64,000 bases of DNA. Origin: Pseudeuparius sepicola (Eukaryota > Arthropoda > Insecta > Coleoptera > Anthribidae). Below, in pieces: positions 21,293 to 32,895 of the stretch. Both the position numbers and the translations under genes were made by a program. The notes beneath the pieces are model-generated. The model was given only the letters and a program-made list of their open reading frames with translations, made no database searches and had not been told where the DNA came from. Each line of letters starts with the position of its first letter. Position 1 is the stretch's first letter. Where the stretch lies: NCBI GenBank assembly GCA_963920635.1, contig OY987308.1, forward strand, positions 3,476,225 to 3,540,224, given 5' to 3'.

Positions 21293-22240
21293 TAAAACCA
21301 GAAATGATCCTATGGTCCTACTTTACTGTCGTAAGGCCGATCATCACATACGCCTCCCTTATATGGTGGCCAAAAACAAAGGAAAAAGGGGCGCAAGGCA
21401 AGTTGCAGAAAATGCAACGGCTGGCTTGTCTGCCAAACTAGTCAAATCGCAATACCAGAGACATCTTCAGGAACAAGCATCTGGTACACAGACGGATCTA
21501 AAATGGATGATGGGGTTGGAATTGGGATATATGGTCCTAATCATAGGACCTCACAGTCCCTAGGCAAGACACCATCCATCTTCCAGGCAGAACTTCAAGC
21601 CATAAATGTATGTGCTCATGAGTATATCAACAGACGCATCAAGGGGGCAAGAATATACATCTTATCAGACAGTCAGGCAGCATTAAAAGCTCTAAAGTCT
21701 CATACTTATGTGTCTAAGGTTGCCTGGGAATGTAAAACACATCTAAAGCAACTGGCTATAGGCAACAGATTGACCTTAATGTGGGTGCCAGGGCATGAAG
21801 GTGTTCATGGGAATGAAATTGCTGATAGCCTCGCTAGAGAAGGGGCTAAGGCACCATTTTACGGTCCTGAACCATTCTGTGGCATAAATAAAAGCCACCT
21901 ATTGACAGAGATCAAAACATGGGAAAAGGAACAAAAGGAAGCCTACTGGAGTAACACTCCGGGACAAAGACAAGCGAAAAGATTTTTGACCTATTCGCCT
22001 CAGAACGCCAAAAAGCTTCTCACTCTAAACAAGAATGAATTAAGACTCATCACAGGTCTCCTGACTAGACACTGCCCTTTAAGATATCATCTTAAAAAAA
22101 TGGGCAAAACAGACAATGGACTATGCAGATTCTGCAACGAACGGGATGAGACTAGCGAGCACATACTGTGTGAGTGTCCCCTCTTAATTCGAAACAGACT
22201 TAAATATTTCGAAAGGATCAATATAAATCCAAATGAATAA
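21293..22240 (+). pseudogene. LINE RT end, RNase H domain and zinc knuckle
   Basis: From about 21481: SIWYTDGSKMDDGVGIGIY (the catalytic D of TDGS), then FQAELQAINVCAHE (catalytic E), YILSDSQAALKAL (catalytic D), and LMWVPGHEGVHGNEIADSLA with the H and last D. These are the four RNase H catalytic positions. The tail has CRFCNERDETSEHILCEC, a C-x2-C...H-x3-C-type knuckle. The part joining RT to RNase H (about 21390-21480) looks shortened and frameshifted, so the copy is dead. Confidence 0.88.
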
Positions 22241-22401
22241 TTGGCAACTTAGCCCCAAGGAAAATACTAAGCTTCGTCAAAAGCCTAGGTGACCTTGGAA
22301 TTTATTAGAGCAGGGTCATTCACAAAAGATCTAATTAGGTCGTAGTGAAGAAAGGCCGTAAGGGCAAAAAAAACGACCCCTAAGAAATCTACAATTTACA
22401 A

Positions 22402-22668
22402 TCTACTCCTATGATGGTACATGCCTATTATGTGACGGTTTAGGTTATAAGTAAGTCCATTGTTACGAACACTGACACGTGATGACTGACACGTAATAAT
22501 AGTATATTTCATTACGAGTCTGGAAAAATCTATTTCTGGACGTGTAATGAACGATAGTTTTTATTATACTTCTTTGAAAAAGGAAACTTAAAACATTTTA
22601 TCGGCATATTATAATAAATTTACCTAATTGACAAAAAATAAACAATGCAGACAATATAGTGTTTGGTA
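22402..22668. repeat. Host repeat of the LINE target, related to 26200-26310
   Basis: GACGGTTTAGGTTATAAGTA and GTTACGAACACTGACACGT occur here and at about 26233-26292, with the same TCTACTCCTA word upstream that serves as the LINE TSD. No gene. Confidence 0.55.
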
Positions 22669-23276
22669 TACTCAAATTATTTTAAGAAGTCCTAACTGGG
22701 ACTGTCAATTGGTAATTTCGATATCCTAAGTTGGCGTCAATGCAGCAAAAAATGCAACCGGGTCATAAGTTCAGGTCAGTAACGAGCCCATTTGCACTAA
22801 TAACACGAAAAGTTACAAGAACAAGAACAAGACAGATAACGGTAAAACTCACGAAACGTAGAAAACCCGCGAATATTTTCATTGCCGAATGTTTGAACCA
22901 GTTTGAACGATCTGGAAAACTTTCACTGTCACTTTGACACACCGAAGCTAAATTTGCCTGAGTCCGCCCATAGACGCTGCCAAAAGCAGCTGATTATACC
23001 AAAATGAAAGTGTTTCCATGACGTTTGAAATTATTATTAAAATTAGTTGTAGACCTAGTTATTTTTATTTATAGCGGTATAATCGAGATTGCAATAGGGT
23101 TTTTATTTTATTATGTTCTTTTTTCGTAACTTTTCACATCATAAATCAATGAGTGACGTCATTAACTGGTTGAGACGCATATACCAGTGTTATACCCATG
23201 GTTGACAGAAAATTCCTAGGGATTTTGTGGAGAATGTCATCTGACAAAATCGAGACTTCTTACAGTAATCGGGGTA
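22669..23276. mobile_element. About 0.6-kb MITE, copy 2 (uninterrupted)
   Basis: Contiguous relative of 13712-13951 plus 16336-16723, about 95 percent alike by eye. Imperfect inverted ends beside TA. It gives the pre-insertion sequence for the THAP element. The 68-codon frame inside is not protein-like. Confidence 0.72.
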
Positions 23277-23531
23277 TATTATGCATGATGCGTTTCCATG
23301 GTTACTCTCAAATTATTTCAAAGGTGCTTTGTTGTAAATTAGTTATTGTCAGATAAGGTGAATAAAAAGTCAAAAATATTACAGAAATGTATCTAAATTT
23401 TGAAACACTTACCAATTAAAATACAAAATAGGTACCTACATGTTAAATATCAGGGAGCATGTAGAGTTTCTTAAATTTAGTTTACTTTGCTGTATATTTC
23501 TATTTTAAAGCCATATATTCGGTATTTTTAT

Positions 23532-23779
23532 TTTGAAAACACCTTATTTTCATCTGTTTTAGCAATAATGAAAGATGGGGTTTTTCGGGCTAGCGCACGG
23601 AAACAGCGCTCGGAAAGTTTTTCCGTGCGATGTTTCCGTAGGTTTTGACGTCATTGCATGGACTTTAGTGTGTTTTCCTTTCAGGGCGAAAGTTTTTCCG
23701 TGCGCTGTTTCCGTGCGCTAGCCCGAAAAACCCCATCTTTCATTATTGCTAAAACAGATGAAAATAAGGTGTTTTCAAA
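23532..23779. repeat. 248-bp inverted repeat whose spacer contains a copy of the SASH exon 5 acceptor
   Basis: Arms of about 85 bp (TTTGAAAACACCTTATTTTC ... CGGGCTAGCGCACGGAAACA, and inverse) flank a spacer. 23663-23691 matches 19491-19519 at 28 of 29 positions, spanning the pyrimidine tract, AG and first 7 bases of SASH-like exon 5. No protein is encoded. Confidence 0.75.
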
Positions 23780-23828
23780 GAAGTATAATAGTATATAATA
23801 CACTTAGGTTGAAAAGTGAGCCATTATA

Positions 23829-25063
23829 CAGGGTGTAACTAAACTGATGGTCAAAAATGAAACCACGTATTCTTGGAGTCAAAATAAGGGCACTTCTTCG
23901 TATATTTTTTTCTCCTACGGGCCATAGTTTTTTTTATACAGAGCGTAGAAATTTAGAGAAAAATACACATATTTCTTAGTATCTCTAGAAGTATACGAGA
24001 TATTTTCTTCAAACTTGGCGTGTCACATGAGCGGATGAGTTGTCAAATTTAAGGTTAATATGAAGCTTATGAGGCCCCCAGTTCCGGAGATACCGGGTGT
24101 TATTAAAATTAATTAGTTCAGAAAAATATGAATACCCTGTATAATCGCATTTTTTTTAATTTGTTTTGAGTGGTGAATAGAATGGTTAACAAAAAGTATT
24201 CTTAGTATTTTTTCATATTCGCAGCCGTTTCTTAATTATTTTCAAAGAACGGCAATGCTGCAATAAAAAAGTCATTTTAAGAATAAATCTAACAATCTGT
24301 GGATGTCAATTAAACTTGGCATTATTTGAATCATTTGGCTGCCAACTTTGCACATTAGTATCAATATTTTGAAAAATTATATTTTCATTTGAAGAATTGA
24401 CTGATATGCACTTTTGCTATGGACTTGCGAATGGCAATAATAAACATGCGGAAATGCATAGTTGCGTGTATTGAAAGAGACGGCGGTCATTTCGAACATT
24501 TAATAATTTAATTTTCTAATAGCAATACGTTTTTTTTATTATTGTTTTTGCTTTTGTATTTTGTTAAATAAAGTTTAGTTGACATCCACAGGTTGCTAGA
24601 TTTATTCTTAAAGTGACTATTGTTCATTGCAGCGTTGCCGTTCTTTAAAAATAATTAAGAAACGGCTGCGAATATGAAAAAAATACTAAGAGATACTTTT
24701 TGTTAACCATTCTATTCACCATTCAAAACAAATTTAAAAAATGCGATTATACAGGGTATTCATATTTTTCTGAACTAATTAATTTTACTAACACCCTGTA
24801 TCTCCGCAACTGGGAGCCTCAGAAGCTTCATGTCAACCTTAAGTTTGACGGCTCATCTGCTCATGTGACACGCCAAGTTTGAAGAAAATATCTCGTATAC
24901 TTCTAGAAATACTAAGAAATATGTCCATTTTTCTCCAAACTTCTACGCTCTGTATAAAAAAAAACTATGGCCCGTAGGAGAAAAAAATATATGAAGAAGT
25001 GCCCTTATTTTGACTCCAAGAATACGTGGTTTCATTTTTGACTATCAGTTTAGTTACACCCTG
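23829..25063. mobile_element. TA-flanked foldback with helix-turn-helix remnant
   Basis: Ends TA-CAGGGTGTAACTAAACTGAT and the inverse ATCAGTTTAGTTACACCCTG-TA, with arms of several hundred bp (for example AATACGTGGTTTCATTTTTG and its inverse). The centre contains a small transposase N-terminal fragment. Confidence 0.75.
24378..24470 (+). pseudogene. DUF4817-type helix-turn-helix fragment of a Tc1/mariner-like transposase
   Basis: Reads IIFSFEELTDMHFCYGLANG followed by NNKHAEM, matching the family pattern FT.EE..DMHF.YG.A.GN...A. A stop follows within 10 codons. A better preserved start is at 26976. Confidence 0.65.
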
Positions 25064-25427
25064 TATACCGAGCTTTTTTATATCCTGAGGCGCGTAGCGC
25101 CGAAGGATATAATATGCGAGGTAAATAATGGCCTTCTCAACCGAAGTGTATATAGAATTTTTTTTACTACTAACATTGAAATATTGCCATATTTTAGTTT
25201 TTCTAGCTTTTTTCAAATACTTTGAAATATTAAGTAGCCTGGGAGTTCAGTTGTCAAGCTGATAAAATGACACTAATCTTGAAATGTCATATAGAAAATT
25301 TTTCATTATTTACCTAGGTATTTTTTTATTATCATTATTTACCTAGGTAGAGAAATATTACTTCTCATTAGAGGAATGAGGTAAATAATGGTAATTTCTC
25401 AGGTTAGTAGTAAAAAAAAATAACGTA

Positions 25428-25620
25428 TCTGTTCTTACTTAAAACGCAATTATCACGAGTACCTTGTTGGCGCGGCATCCGCGTTACCATAGCAACTAAC
25501 CAACATACTAATTGTTGCCTGTCAGATAATCAGAAGAAAAATTATAATACAAAACTAGAATTATAAGCTTAGTACATACTAGTGGAATTACAAACTGGCG
25601 TCAAATTTAATATTTTTCAC
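25428..25620. repeat. Dispersed direct repeat, copy 1 (pair at 26325-26540)
   Basis: TAGCAAC.AACCAACATACTA and ATTGTTGCCTGTCAGA are shared with 26390-26430, followed by GAAGAAAAATTATA.TACAAAA in both. The second copy has an extra block of about 35 bp between them. No coding content. Confidence 0.6.
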
Positions 25621-25732
25621 ATCAATTGTTAATTACAAACTTGTTTTGATCAAAAAGAATACAAATTATGCCAAAGAAAAATTAAGAATACGGTTATAAT
25701 CTTTTAGTGTCAAATAATGTTGCTAAATAGAA

Positions 25733-25920
25733 AAGCCAAGCAGCAGTGAACGTAGCGCTGAATTAAAAGCGTCAGGATAGTAATCCGTAGGTCACGGGTT
25801 CGAGTCCCACACAAAACCCAATTTTTTTATTTTTTTTTATTATCGCTGCATATTCTACTTCTTATATTTATCCAATTTTTTTTTATTATTATCGCTGCAT
25901 ATTCTACTTCTTATATTTAT
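25733..25920 (+). repeat. tRNA-derived SINE-like sequence
   Basis: A tRNA-like head of about 75 nt ends in a perfect B-box, CGGGTTCGAGTCCC at about 25796, with a weak A-box (TAGCGCTGAATTAAAAGCGT). It is followed by T-rich tails and a 42-nt direct repeat (TTATTATCGCTGCATATTCT...). The anticodon stem is poor, so it is not called as a functional tRNA. Confidence 0.5.
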
Positions 25921-26324
25921 TATTGATTTTAATTTTTAGTAATTGAGCAATGGTTATTTGAATAGTATTTTTGAGACACTTCACTACCGATTTCAAGAAA
26001 AATATATTACATAAGTTTTATCAATTTTCTTATTCTAATTTTGTCTCATATGCAAGAGGTTTAAAGCAAACTTTAATATTTTTAGAATCCATGCTACGCG
26101 CCTCAGGATATAAAAATGCTCGGTAAATAATGGCTCCCTTCTCAACCTATGTGTATAGATAACCTAACTCAATCTAACCTAGCACTGATTTTACCCTGTT
26201 AAACGCTTTTTCTACTCCTACGCTAGTAACATACCTATTAAGTGACGGTTTAGGTTATAAGTAAGTTCATTGTTACGAACACTGACACGTTAATGACTGA
26301 CACGTAATAAAAAAAATTACGTAT

Positions 26325-26540
26325 CTGTTCTTTTCTTAATTAAAATGCAATTATCACGGGTGCCTTGTTAGCGAGGCATCTGCACCACCATAGCAACCAA
26401 CCAACATACTAATTGTTGCCTGTCAGACAATCAGAACTATAGTTTATCTATTATAATAGTTTTTCTTTCGTCGAAGAAAAATTATAGTACAAAACATGAG
26501 TTGTAAGCTTATTACATACTCGTGGAATTACAGCACTCGC
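26325..26540. repeat. Dispersed direct repeat, copy 2
   Basis: Partner of 25428-25620 with scattered substitutions and one insertion (around CTATAGTTTATCTATTATAA). No gene. Confidence 0.6.
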
Positions 26541-26613
26541 CGCTGCGCGGCTCGTGCGCAACTTTTCCCACTCATGCGAAACAAGCTGTTTACAACTCTC
26601 GCTATGTAATATA

Positions 26614-27410
26614 CAGGGTGGTTCACTTTTATGTGGTAGGTTTGAGGTACATTACTTTATTATCATTTTAACATTTTTATCAAATCTGTATTATTTCTTA
26701 ATAATTTTTATAATTCCAAATTTGTAGAATTCTAAATTATACCACGACGAGTAAAACATGATTCTTCCGCCCATAAAATGTTATTTAAAAATTGTCTTAT
26801 TTCCTTTGACTACAAAATCCATCGGCAAAATACTAATGTCCTTTCTGCATCGCCGTACTGGTGAAGATAAGTGTGCCATGGAAAAGAAAATCTTATTGAC
26901 AGTTAATAATACAATAATCTGTCATCCAGTAGATGAACGTAGCAGCGCCGCAGTTTGTCTTTGTTAATAATTAAAATGCCGTTCCAATTTACAAATGAAG
27001 AGCAGGCTGACATCCATTTCTGCTATGGAGTTGCAAATGGGAACTCTGCGGAAGCAGCCAGAGAATATCCTATTTACGTTGATGTGAGACAGGTCCGTAC
27101 TAATTACTTTTTAAATTTAGTGATAGTGAAAACCCATAACTCCACCACTGGTTATTTCAGGACCTTCATATTATCACTAAATATCGTAGTCAAAAAGGTG
27201 GTACTACACATCAAATTTGGTTTAAATATCTCCACTGGTTCGGACAGTGTAAAAAATACTTCATATTTTTTCCAACACTTCAACGCCCTATATCTCGGAA
27301 ACTAAGCTTTCCCCGATATATGTTGATATAAAATTTTCATTTTAGATTATCTTTTTCTATCTAATGTTAAAGTCCTACCACATAAAAGTGAACCACCCTG
27401 TACTATTATC
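26614..27410. mobile_element. TA-flanked element with DUF4817-type transposase start
   Basis: TA-CAGGGTGGTTCACTTTTATG and inverse CATAAAAGTGAACCACCCTG-TA. 797 bp, including a transposase N-terminus (26976). The catalytic part is missing. Confidence 0.78.
26976..27120 (+). pseudogene. Transposase N-terminus (DUF4817-type helix-turn-helix)
   Basis: From the ATG: MPFQFTNEEQADIHFCYGVA then NGNSAEAAREY. This is the expected start of the transposase whose C-terminal part is seen at 6851 and 49486. Homology ends after about 40 codons; the frame then runs into featureless sequence. Confidence 0.75.
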
Positions 27411-27516
27411 TTGCCAATGTTCGCGTTGTCATTTTCTTGTCGATTACCCCGAATAAACGAAACAAAAATAGAGCGTTGGAAATATCGAAGATCTCAAGGC
27501 AGTCCTCACCTTCCAG

Positions 27517-27620
27517 GTGAGTAGCAGCTCGCTGTCTTCAACAGTGAAAGAATCCAGACCCGTCCTCAGCCACCATATGGACAAGAACTGTGCCAATATG
27601 TCCGCGACTGCCAATAAACA
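27517..27620 (+). CDS. SASH1-like: Candidate further exon of the SASH-like gene
   Basis: A strong acceptor (CAGTCCTCACCTTCCAG) and a donor (CA|GTAAGG) bound 104 nt that are open in the phase required by exon 5 (phase 0). The peptide begins VSSSSLSSTVKESRPVLSHH and is GC-rich relative to its surroundings. Joined to exon 5 it would read SDSG-VSSSSLSS. No domain is available to confirm it, and the Ser-rich composition is weak evidence, so this remains a candidate. Confidence 0.42.
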
Positions 27621-27814
27621 GTAAGGAGAGACTCGACACCGTCTTCGTTTGTGTTCCCTTTGTTTAGAAAAGGCAATAAACACTAATTTTTCTTAGAACA
27701 GCTAGAACCCTGAACGCTGCCGTTGCTATCTAATCAAACTTCTTCTGTAGAAGCTACGCTTTTTCAATGTGACTTTTCACTTGTACGATATCTTCCATGT
27801 TTTTTCAATAAATT
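27621..27814. other. No feature recognised
   Basis: Mixed composition, no gene or repeat end seen. It leads into the minisatellite. Confidence 0.3.
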
Positions 27815-29850
27815 CAATTTTATATAATTACCAGTTTGAACTTGCAATTTTAAATAATAATTATCAGTTTATATTTGCGATTTTAGATAATTGACAATCA
27901 AATGTTATTGTATATTCAAAATCAATTATCTGCAAGTATAAATTGACAATTATCTAAAATTGCAAGATTCAACTGATAATTATTTAAAATTGCCAGTTTA
28001 AACTGGCAATTATCTAAAATTGCAAGATTAAATTGCCAGTATAAACTGATCATTATCTAAAATTGCAAGTTTAAATTGAAAATTATCCAAAATTGCAAGT
28101 TTAAACTGGCAATTATCTAGCATTGCAAGATTATACTGATAATTATCTAAAATTACAAGAATAACCTAATAATTATCTAAAATTGCATGTTTAAATTGGT
28201 AATTAAACAAAATTGCAAGTTTAAACTGACAATTATATAAAATTGCAAGAATAAACTGATAATTATTTAAAATTGCAAGATTAAATTATTTATTATTGTC
28301 TAAAATTTATTATTATCTAAAATTGCAGGTTTAAATTGAAAACTATCTAAAATTTTCATGTTTAAATTGGTAATTAAACAAAATTGCAAGTTTAAACTGG
28401 CAATCCTATAAAATTGTAAGATTAAACAGATAATTATTTAAAATTGCAAGATTAAACTTATCATTATCTAAAATTGCAAGTTAAAATTGAAAATTATCCA
28501 AAATTGCAAGTTTAAACTGGCAATTATCTACGATTGCATGATTAAATTGATAGTTATCTAAAATTGAAAGATTAAACTGATCACTATCTAAAATTGCAAG
28601 TTTAAACTTCCAACTATTTAAATTTGCAATAGTAAACTGATAATTATTTAAAATTGCCATCTAATTAAATTGAAAATTATCCAAAATTGCAGGTATGAAC
28701 TGGCAATTATCTAGCATTGCAAGATTATACTGATAATAATTATCTAAAATTACAAGAATAAACTGATAATTATCTAAAATTTCATGTTCAAATTGGTAAT
28801 TAAACAAAATTGCAAGTTTAAACTGGAAACATAAAATTGAAAGATTAAACTCATTATTATTTGAAATTGCAAGATTAAACTGATCATTATCTAAAATTGC
28901 AAGTTTAAATTGAAAATTATCCAAAATTGCAAGTTTAAACTGGCAATTATCTACGATTGCAAAATTAAATTGATAATTATCTAAAATTGAAATATTAAAC
29001 TGATCACTATCTAAAATTGCAAGTTTAAACTGGCAATTATATAAAATTGCAAGAATAAACTCATAATTATTTAAAATTGCAAGATTAAACTGATCATTAT
29101 CATTGAGTAAAAAAATATATATTTACCTTATTAAATATATATTCTTTTACTCAATGTCATTATCTAAAATTGCAAGTTTAAATTGAAAATTTTCCCAAAT
29201 TACAATTATCTTAAATTACAAAAATAAACTGATAATTATCTAAAATTGCATGTTTAAATTGGTAATTAAACAAAATTGCAAGTTTAAACTGGCACTAATA
29301 TAAAATTGCAAGATTAAACTGATAATTATTTAAAATTGCAAGATTAAACTGATCATTATCTAAAATTGCAAGTTTAGATTGAAAATTATCCAAAATTGCA
29401 AGTTTAAACTGGCAATTATCAACGATTGCAAGATTAAACTGATAATTATCTAAAATTGAAAGATTAAACTGATCACTATCTAAAATTGCAAGTTTAAATT
29501 GAAAATTATCCAAAATTGCATTTATCTACAATTACAAAAATAAACTGATATTGCATGTTTAAATTGGTAATTAAACAAAACTGCAAGTTTAAACTGGCAA
29601 TTATATAAAATTGCAAGAATAAACTGATAATTATCTAAAATTGCATGTTTAAATTGGTAATTAAACAAAATTGCTAGTTTGAACTGGCAATCATATAAAA
29701 TTGGAAGATTAAACCGATAATTATTTAAAATTGAAAGATTAAACTGATCAATATCTAAAATTGCAAGTTAAATTAAAAATTATCCAAAACTGCACTTATC
29801 TAAAATTGCAAGATTAAACTGATAATTATCTAAAATTTGTAATCAAATTA
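27815..29850. repeat. Minisatellite of about 30-bp period, 2 kb
   Basis: Tandem variants of AATTATCTAAAATTGCAAG followed by TTTAAACTGGC fill the region, with mixed 30-bp and shorter units and several subtypes (TTGCAAGATTAAACTGAT, TTGCATGTTTAAATTGGT). Because the unit is a multiple of three, minus-strand frames show a decapeptide pattern LDNYQFNLAI over up to 87 codons. Stops and length changes break it, so coding is unlikely. Confidence 0.9.
29102..29156. mobile_element. 55-bp micro-foldback insertion with 8-bp duplication
   Basis: CATTGAGTAAAA... and its inverse pair as arms of about 25 bp with one mismatch and a 6-nt loop. TCATTATC stands on both sides (29094-29101 and 29157-29164), while the surrounding minisatellite units have it once. 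This fits a minute transposed element. Confidence 0.62.
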
Positions 29851-31868
29851 AATCAATCAATCATTAATCAAACTGAATACTATCTATGTTCGTGCACAGC
29901 TTTTTCCTGCTATTTTGTGTCACATGGAATTTAAAAAAATTAAAGTTACTACTGAATTTATTTTTGTAGAATATATGAAGATATATCAAACAAGTGAAAA
30001 AGACAGTTTTACTTTAAAATTACCTAGAAAATTTTTCCGTAAAAAAATATTGTTTTTATTGCCTTTTTAATTAGTAACGTTATTGTACAGTCAAATTAGA
30101 AATATAGGTAGAAATTTGCAATAGATCGTTAGAATATTGTGTAAAATAAAACTAATGAAAACATTATACAGTGTGTTACAGAAAAGTGGGTGTTTGGGTT
30201 AAAATAATGTGGCTTTTCTTATGCAATTTTTCATTTAGACACCGCTACTTCAAAATGCATGGTGCTGAAGTTCACTTTTAAAAGACAAATTTTATTATTA
30301 TTTATTATTACAAAGTTTATTAATAATTTTTGTATTTGGAATTAGGCGCAGATTTGTTCTTATGGAAACATTCCTTTGTGTATAGAACAGAAGTTATTAA
30401 TCAAAGTCCTTTTTAAAATACAACTGTGTTTTGAAGTATTATAGGCGTCAAAAGAAAAAATGTCACATTATTTTCGCACGACGAATCTGAGATTAATTTG
30501 ATCTACTTTTTTGCAATACCCCGTGTATTTTTAGTTTAGATGCGTCCTTCAATCTCGTCTAAAATCGACTTTTAGATTTTAGTTTATTGCATATTTATAT
30601 AAAAAATAGAGTACGTATTAAATAGGTAGGTACTACTAAAGATTTTTTATCATTATGTATTATAAATATCAATATGTGTACAGAGTGTCTCAGATAAGAT
30701 ATTCGAGCGATTATTTTAGTAAATTTCAAACAAAAGGTTTATCGGCAAAAATTAGCTGGAACACAATGTGCAATAATGATAGAAGCATGAAGCAAGAATA
30801 CGTTGTAACCGTATTTACGTTGATTTCTAATTTGACTGTATGTAGCTAGATGACACTGATAAGCAATTAATAACGAATCAAAATAAATGTTTATATACGT
30901 GATATCAACCGAAACTTAAATTGCATATTTCGGTTGTACCTACACACTAGGAAATTATTATTATTATTATTATTAGGATTCTAAGATAGAAAAAGTAAAT
31001 GTGTAAATTTCTGTAAAATAAAACCAATAATTTATTTGAAAATACGCCAACTAGTCCTACGTTTATTTTAGCTATATTGACTGTTTAGACATTTCATAAA
31101 TGCTATCTATCAATGTCGGATTTATTCAACGGGTGATAGAAATTCATAAAATAAGAATATTATTTTTGAAGTGCCTAAAACTTTTTTTGCGTCTAAATTT
31201 TTAAAGTTGTTGTTGCTCTTTTTTTGAAATTTGAAATATAAAATTATTTCATTTAAGTTGCAACCCTGTGTAGTTGTTTTAACTCGCATTTTACTTAATT
31301 GTCAGTTTAAGTATTATCTAAAATTGCTTTAATAAATTCTAATTTTTGATGGATTTCTATAACCCAGTTAAAGTCTCCCAGAATAAAACCGGATCGCCAC
31401 ATAATTTTTTGAAATTTGTAAGTGGTCGACATTTTTTTTGTAAATAGTTATGGCTTGGATAGTGACGAAGTTTTTCTATCTCCGACTGGCAAAAAATATG
31501 GAAATATATCGACATCTGTTTAATGTCATAAATAAATAATTGTACACTAGGAAAACTGTTGTATAAATTATTATATTTCAGTCGATGAATAAATAGAAAT
31601 TTTATTAAATAAAATTCGATCGAAACTTATCGGACGTTTCGTTTTATTTCTCATTTTCCTTGTCCCAAAAATTCGTACCATTCAGTGACGTCAAGTTCTG
31701 ACGTCATTTCTACCATATTAGAAACTTACTACAACTAGAAAACTTCCAGAATCAAGATACCTATCTAACATTTGGTGTTGTCACCAGGCTACTTATTTTA
31801 TTGTCATTGTCTGTCCAGAATAAACAATCGATTTAATTTCCTTCAACCATCCTGCTACTTACAGAGAT
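29851..31868. other. AT-rich intergenic or intronic stretch
   Basis: No gene recognised. MITE-like left ends occur at about 30171 (TACAGTGTGTTACAGAAAAG) and 30679 (TACAGAGTGTCTCAGATAAG), a right-like end at about 30520 (CCCCGTGTA), and a TTA microsatellite at about 30956-30974. Confidence 0.4.
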
Positions 31869-32056
31869 CTGTAAATACAATTCCGCCTCAAACCGACATT
31901 ACGGAAGTCAAGCCTAGATGGCACCATAAACTTAATTCCGTAATATCTACCGATTCGTTTCAGCATTTACGCAAAAGCGATCATATTTTTGCGTCTAGGC
32001 GGCTATGGACAATAATGAAATACCCTTGCGACAAAGCAGCTATAAAATTCGTGGGT
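31869..32056 (+). other. Open, higher-GC segment; possible exon or repeat-borne frame
   Basis: Preceded by CTGCTACTTACAG and followed by GTGGGT, it is open for about 62 codons (for example EVKPRWHHKLNSVISTDSFQ). The upstream 45 bp recurs at about 32220-32265 (TTTTCTTCAACCAGTCTACC), which suggests repeat origin. No family is recognised and the exon status is weak. Confidence 0.2.
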
Positions 32057-32893
32057 TAGTTTTCGTTTCTTGGACATTTTATCCGTGTCAACAAAGTTGC
32101 TTCTCTTTTCTCTCTTCCAATGCGTCCACCACACCTTGGAAGAAATCATCGACATTTTGTCGATGTCTACTTACTGCCATCTATGTGGGGGTTAACTAAC
32201 TAACTAAAAGATCGATTCGATTTTCTTCAACCAGTCTACCACTTACAGAAATCTGTAATGCAAGTTTACCTCCTCAATCCAGTGATAGAGATCGTATAAG
32301 ATTCTAATACACCTTGCTAATTGTCAATATACTATTAACAAATAATTCCCTTCGCGAGTATCGCTAGCATTTGCCCCCTGTTACGAAGATTTGGAATAAA
32401 CTCCAGGCGTGGTACAAAACTGTGCATAGCTTGGTGCTCCGTCCGCTAGATGGGGGGAGTTGAGGATAATAGCACAGACCTATATAGATATAGGTCTGTG
32501 ATAATAGTTTGCCATAATCGTTGATTGAGGAAGGTCCATGGACGCCATAATTTAGTTTGTCTTTGCGGTATCCATACCATTTACTTTCTCTTGAAAGTCC
32601 TACAAAAAAAGCAAAGGCGCACAATGGAAAAAATATTTCTAGTTACCGGAAAAAGTACAGTTTTCCCGTGATCAAAAATTAAAGTAGAAATGGTTTTGAA
32701 CTACCCTAAAAATAAATTAATTTTGTTTAGCCTGAGTGCAAAGGTTGTTAAAACACCTTATTTTCTGGATTAATATTGGGGGTAAAACTTATCCCCATAA
32801 ATGGTGGGATCTATAAAATATTAGAAGAAAAAATCTATCATGTAAATACGTACTAAATTTCCGGATGGAAATATTTTTTACCTCAGTTTCTTA
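32057..32893. other. No gene recognised; contains a short hairpin
   Basis: CACAGACCTATATAGATATAGGTCTGTG at 32472-32499 is a perfect hairpin. A repeat of the 31845 region lies at 32220-32265. Otherwise featureless. Confidence 0.35.
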
Positions 32894-32895
32894 TA

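Larger units (their letters stand above)
19884..22401 (+). mobile_element. 5'-truncated LINE with RNase H, 12-bp TSD, split by a hAT copy
   Basis: TCTACTCCTATG is duplicated at 19872-19883 and 22402-22413. The LINE contains the end of a reverse transcriptase, an RNase H domain and a C-terminal zinc knuckle, then a short 3' UTR ending ...CTACAATTTACAA. It is interrupted at 20171-21284 by a hAT derivative with its own TSD. Without that insert the LINE is about 1.4 kb, a usual 5'-truncated insertion. The I/R1/Jockey group with RNase H is likely. Confidence 0.85.
25068..26123. mobile_element. Inverted-repeat element with CCGAGC...CCTGAGGCGCGTAGC ends
   Basis: CCGAGCTTTTTTATATCCTG at the left and CAGGATATAAAAATGCTCGG at the right, including the GCGCGTAGC block, are inverted. 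It abuts the preceding foldback. Inside lies a tRNA-derived SINE-like head at about 25736 and AT-rich sequence. GAGGTAAATAATGG recurs at about 25110, 25378 and 26122. Confidence 0.55.

Noticed and set aside
28661..29513. Repetitive 72- and 87-codon minus-strand proteins
   Set aside because: Generated by a 30-bp minisatellite; interrupted by length variants and an insertion.
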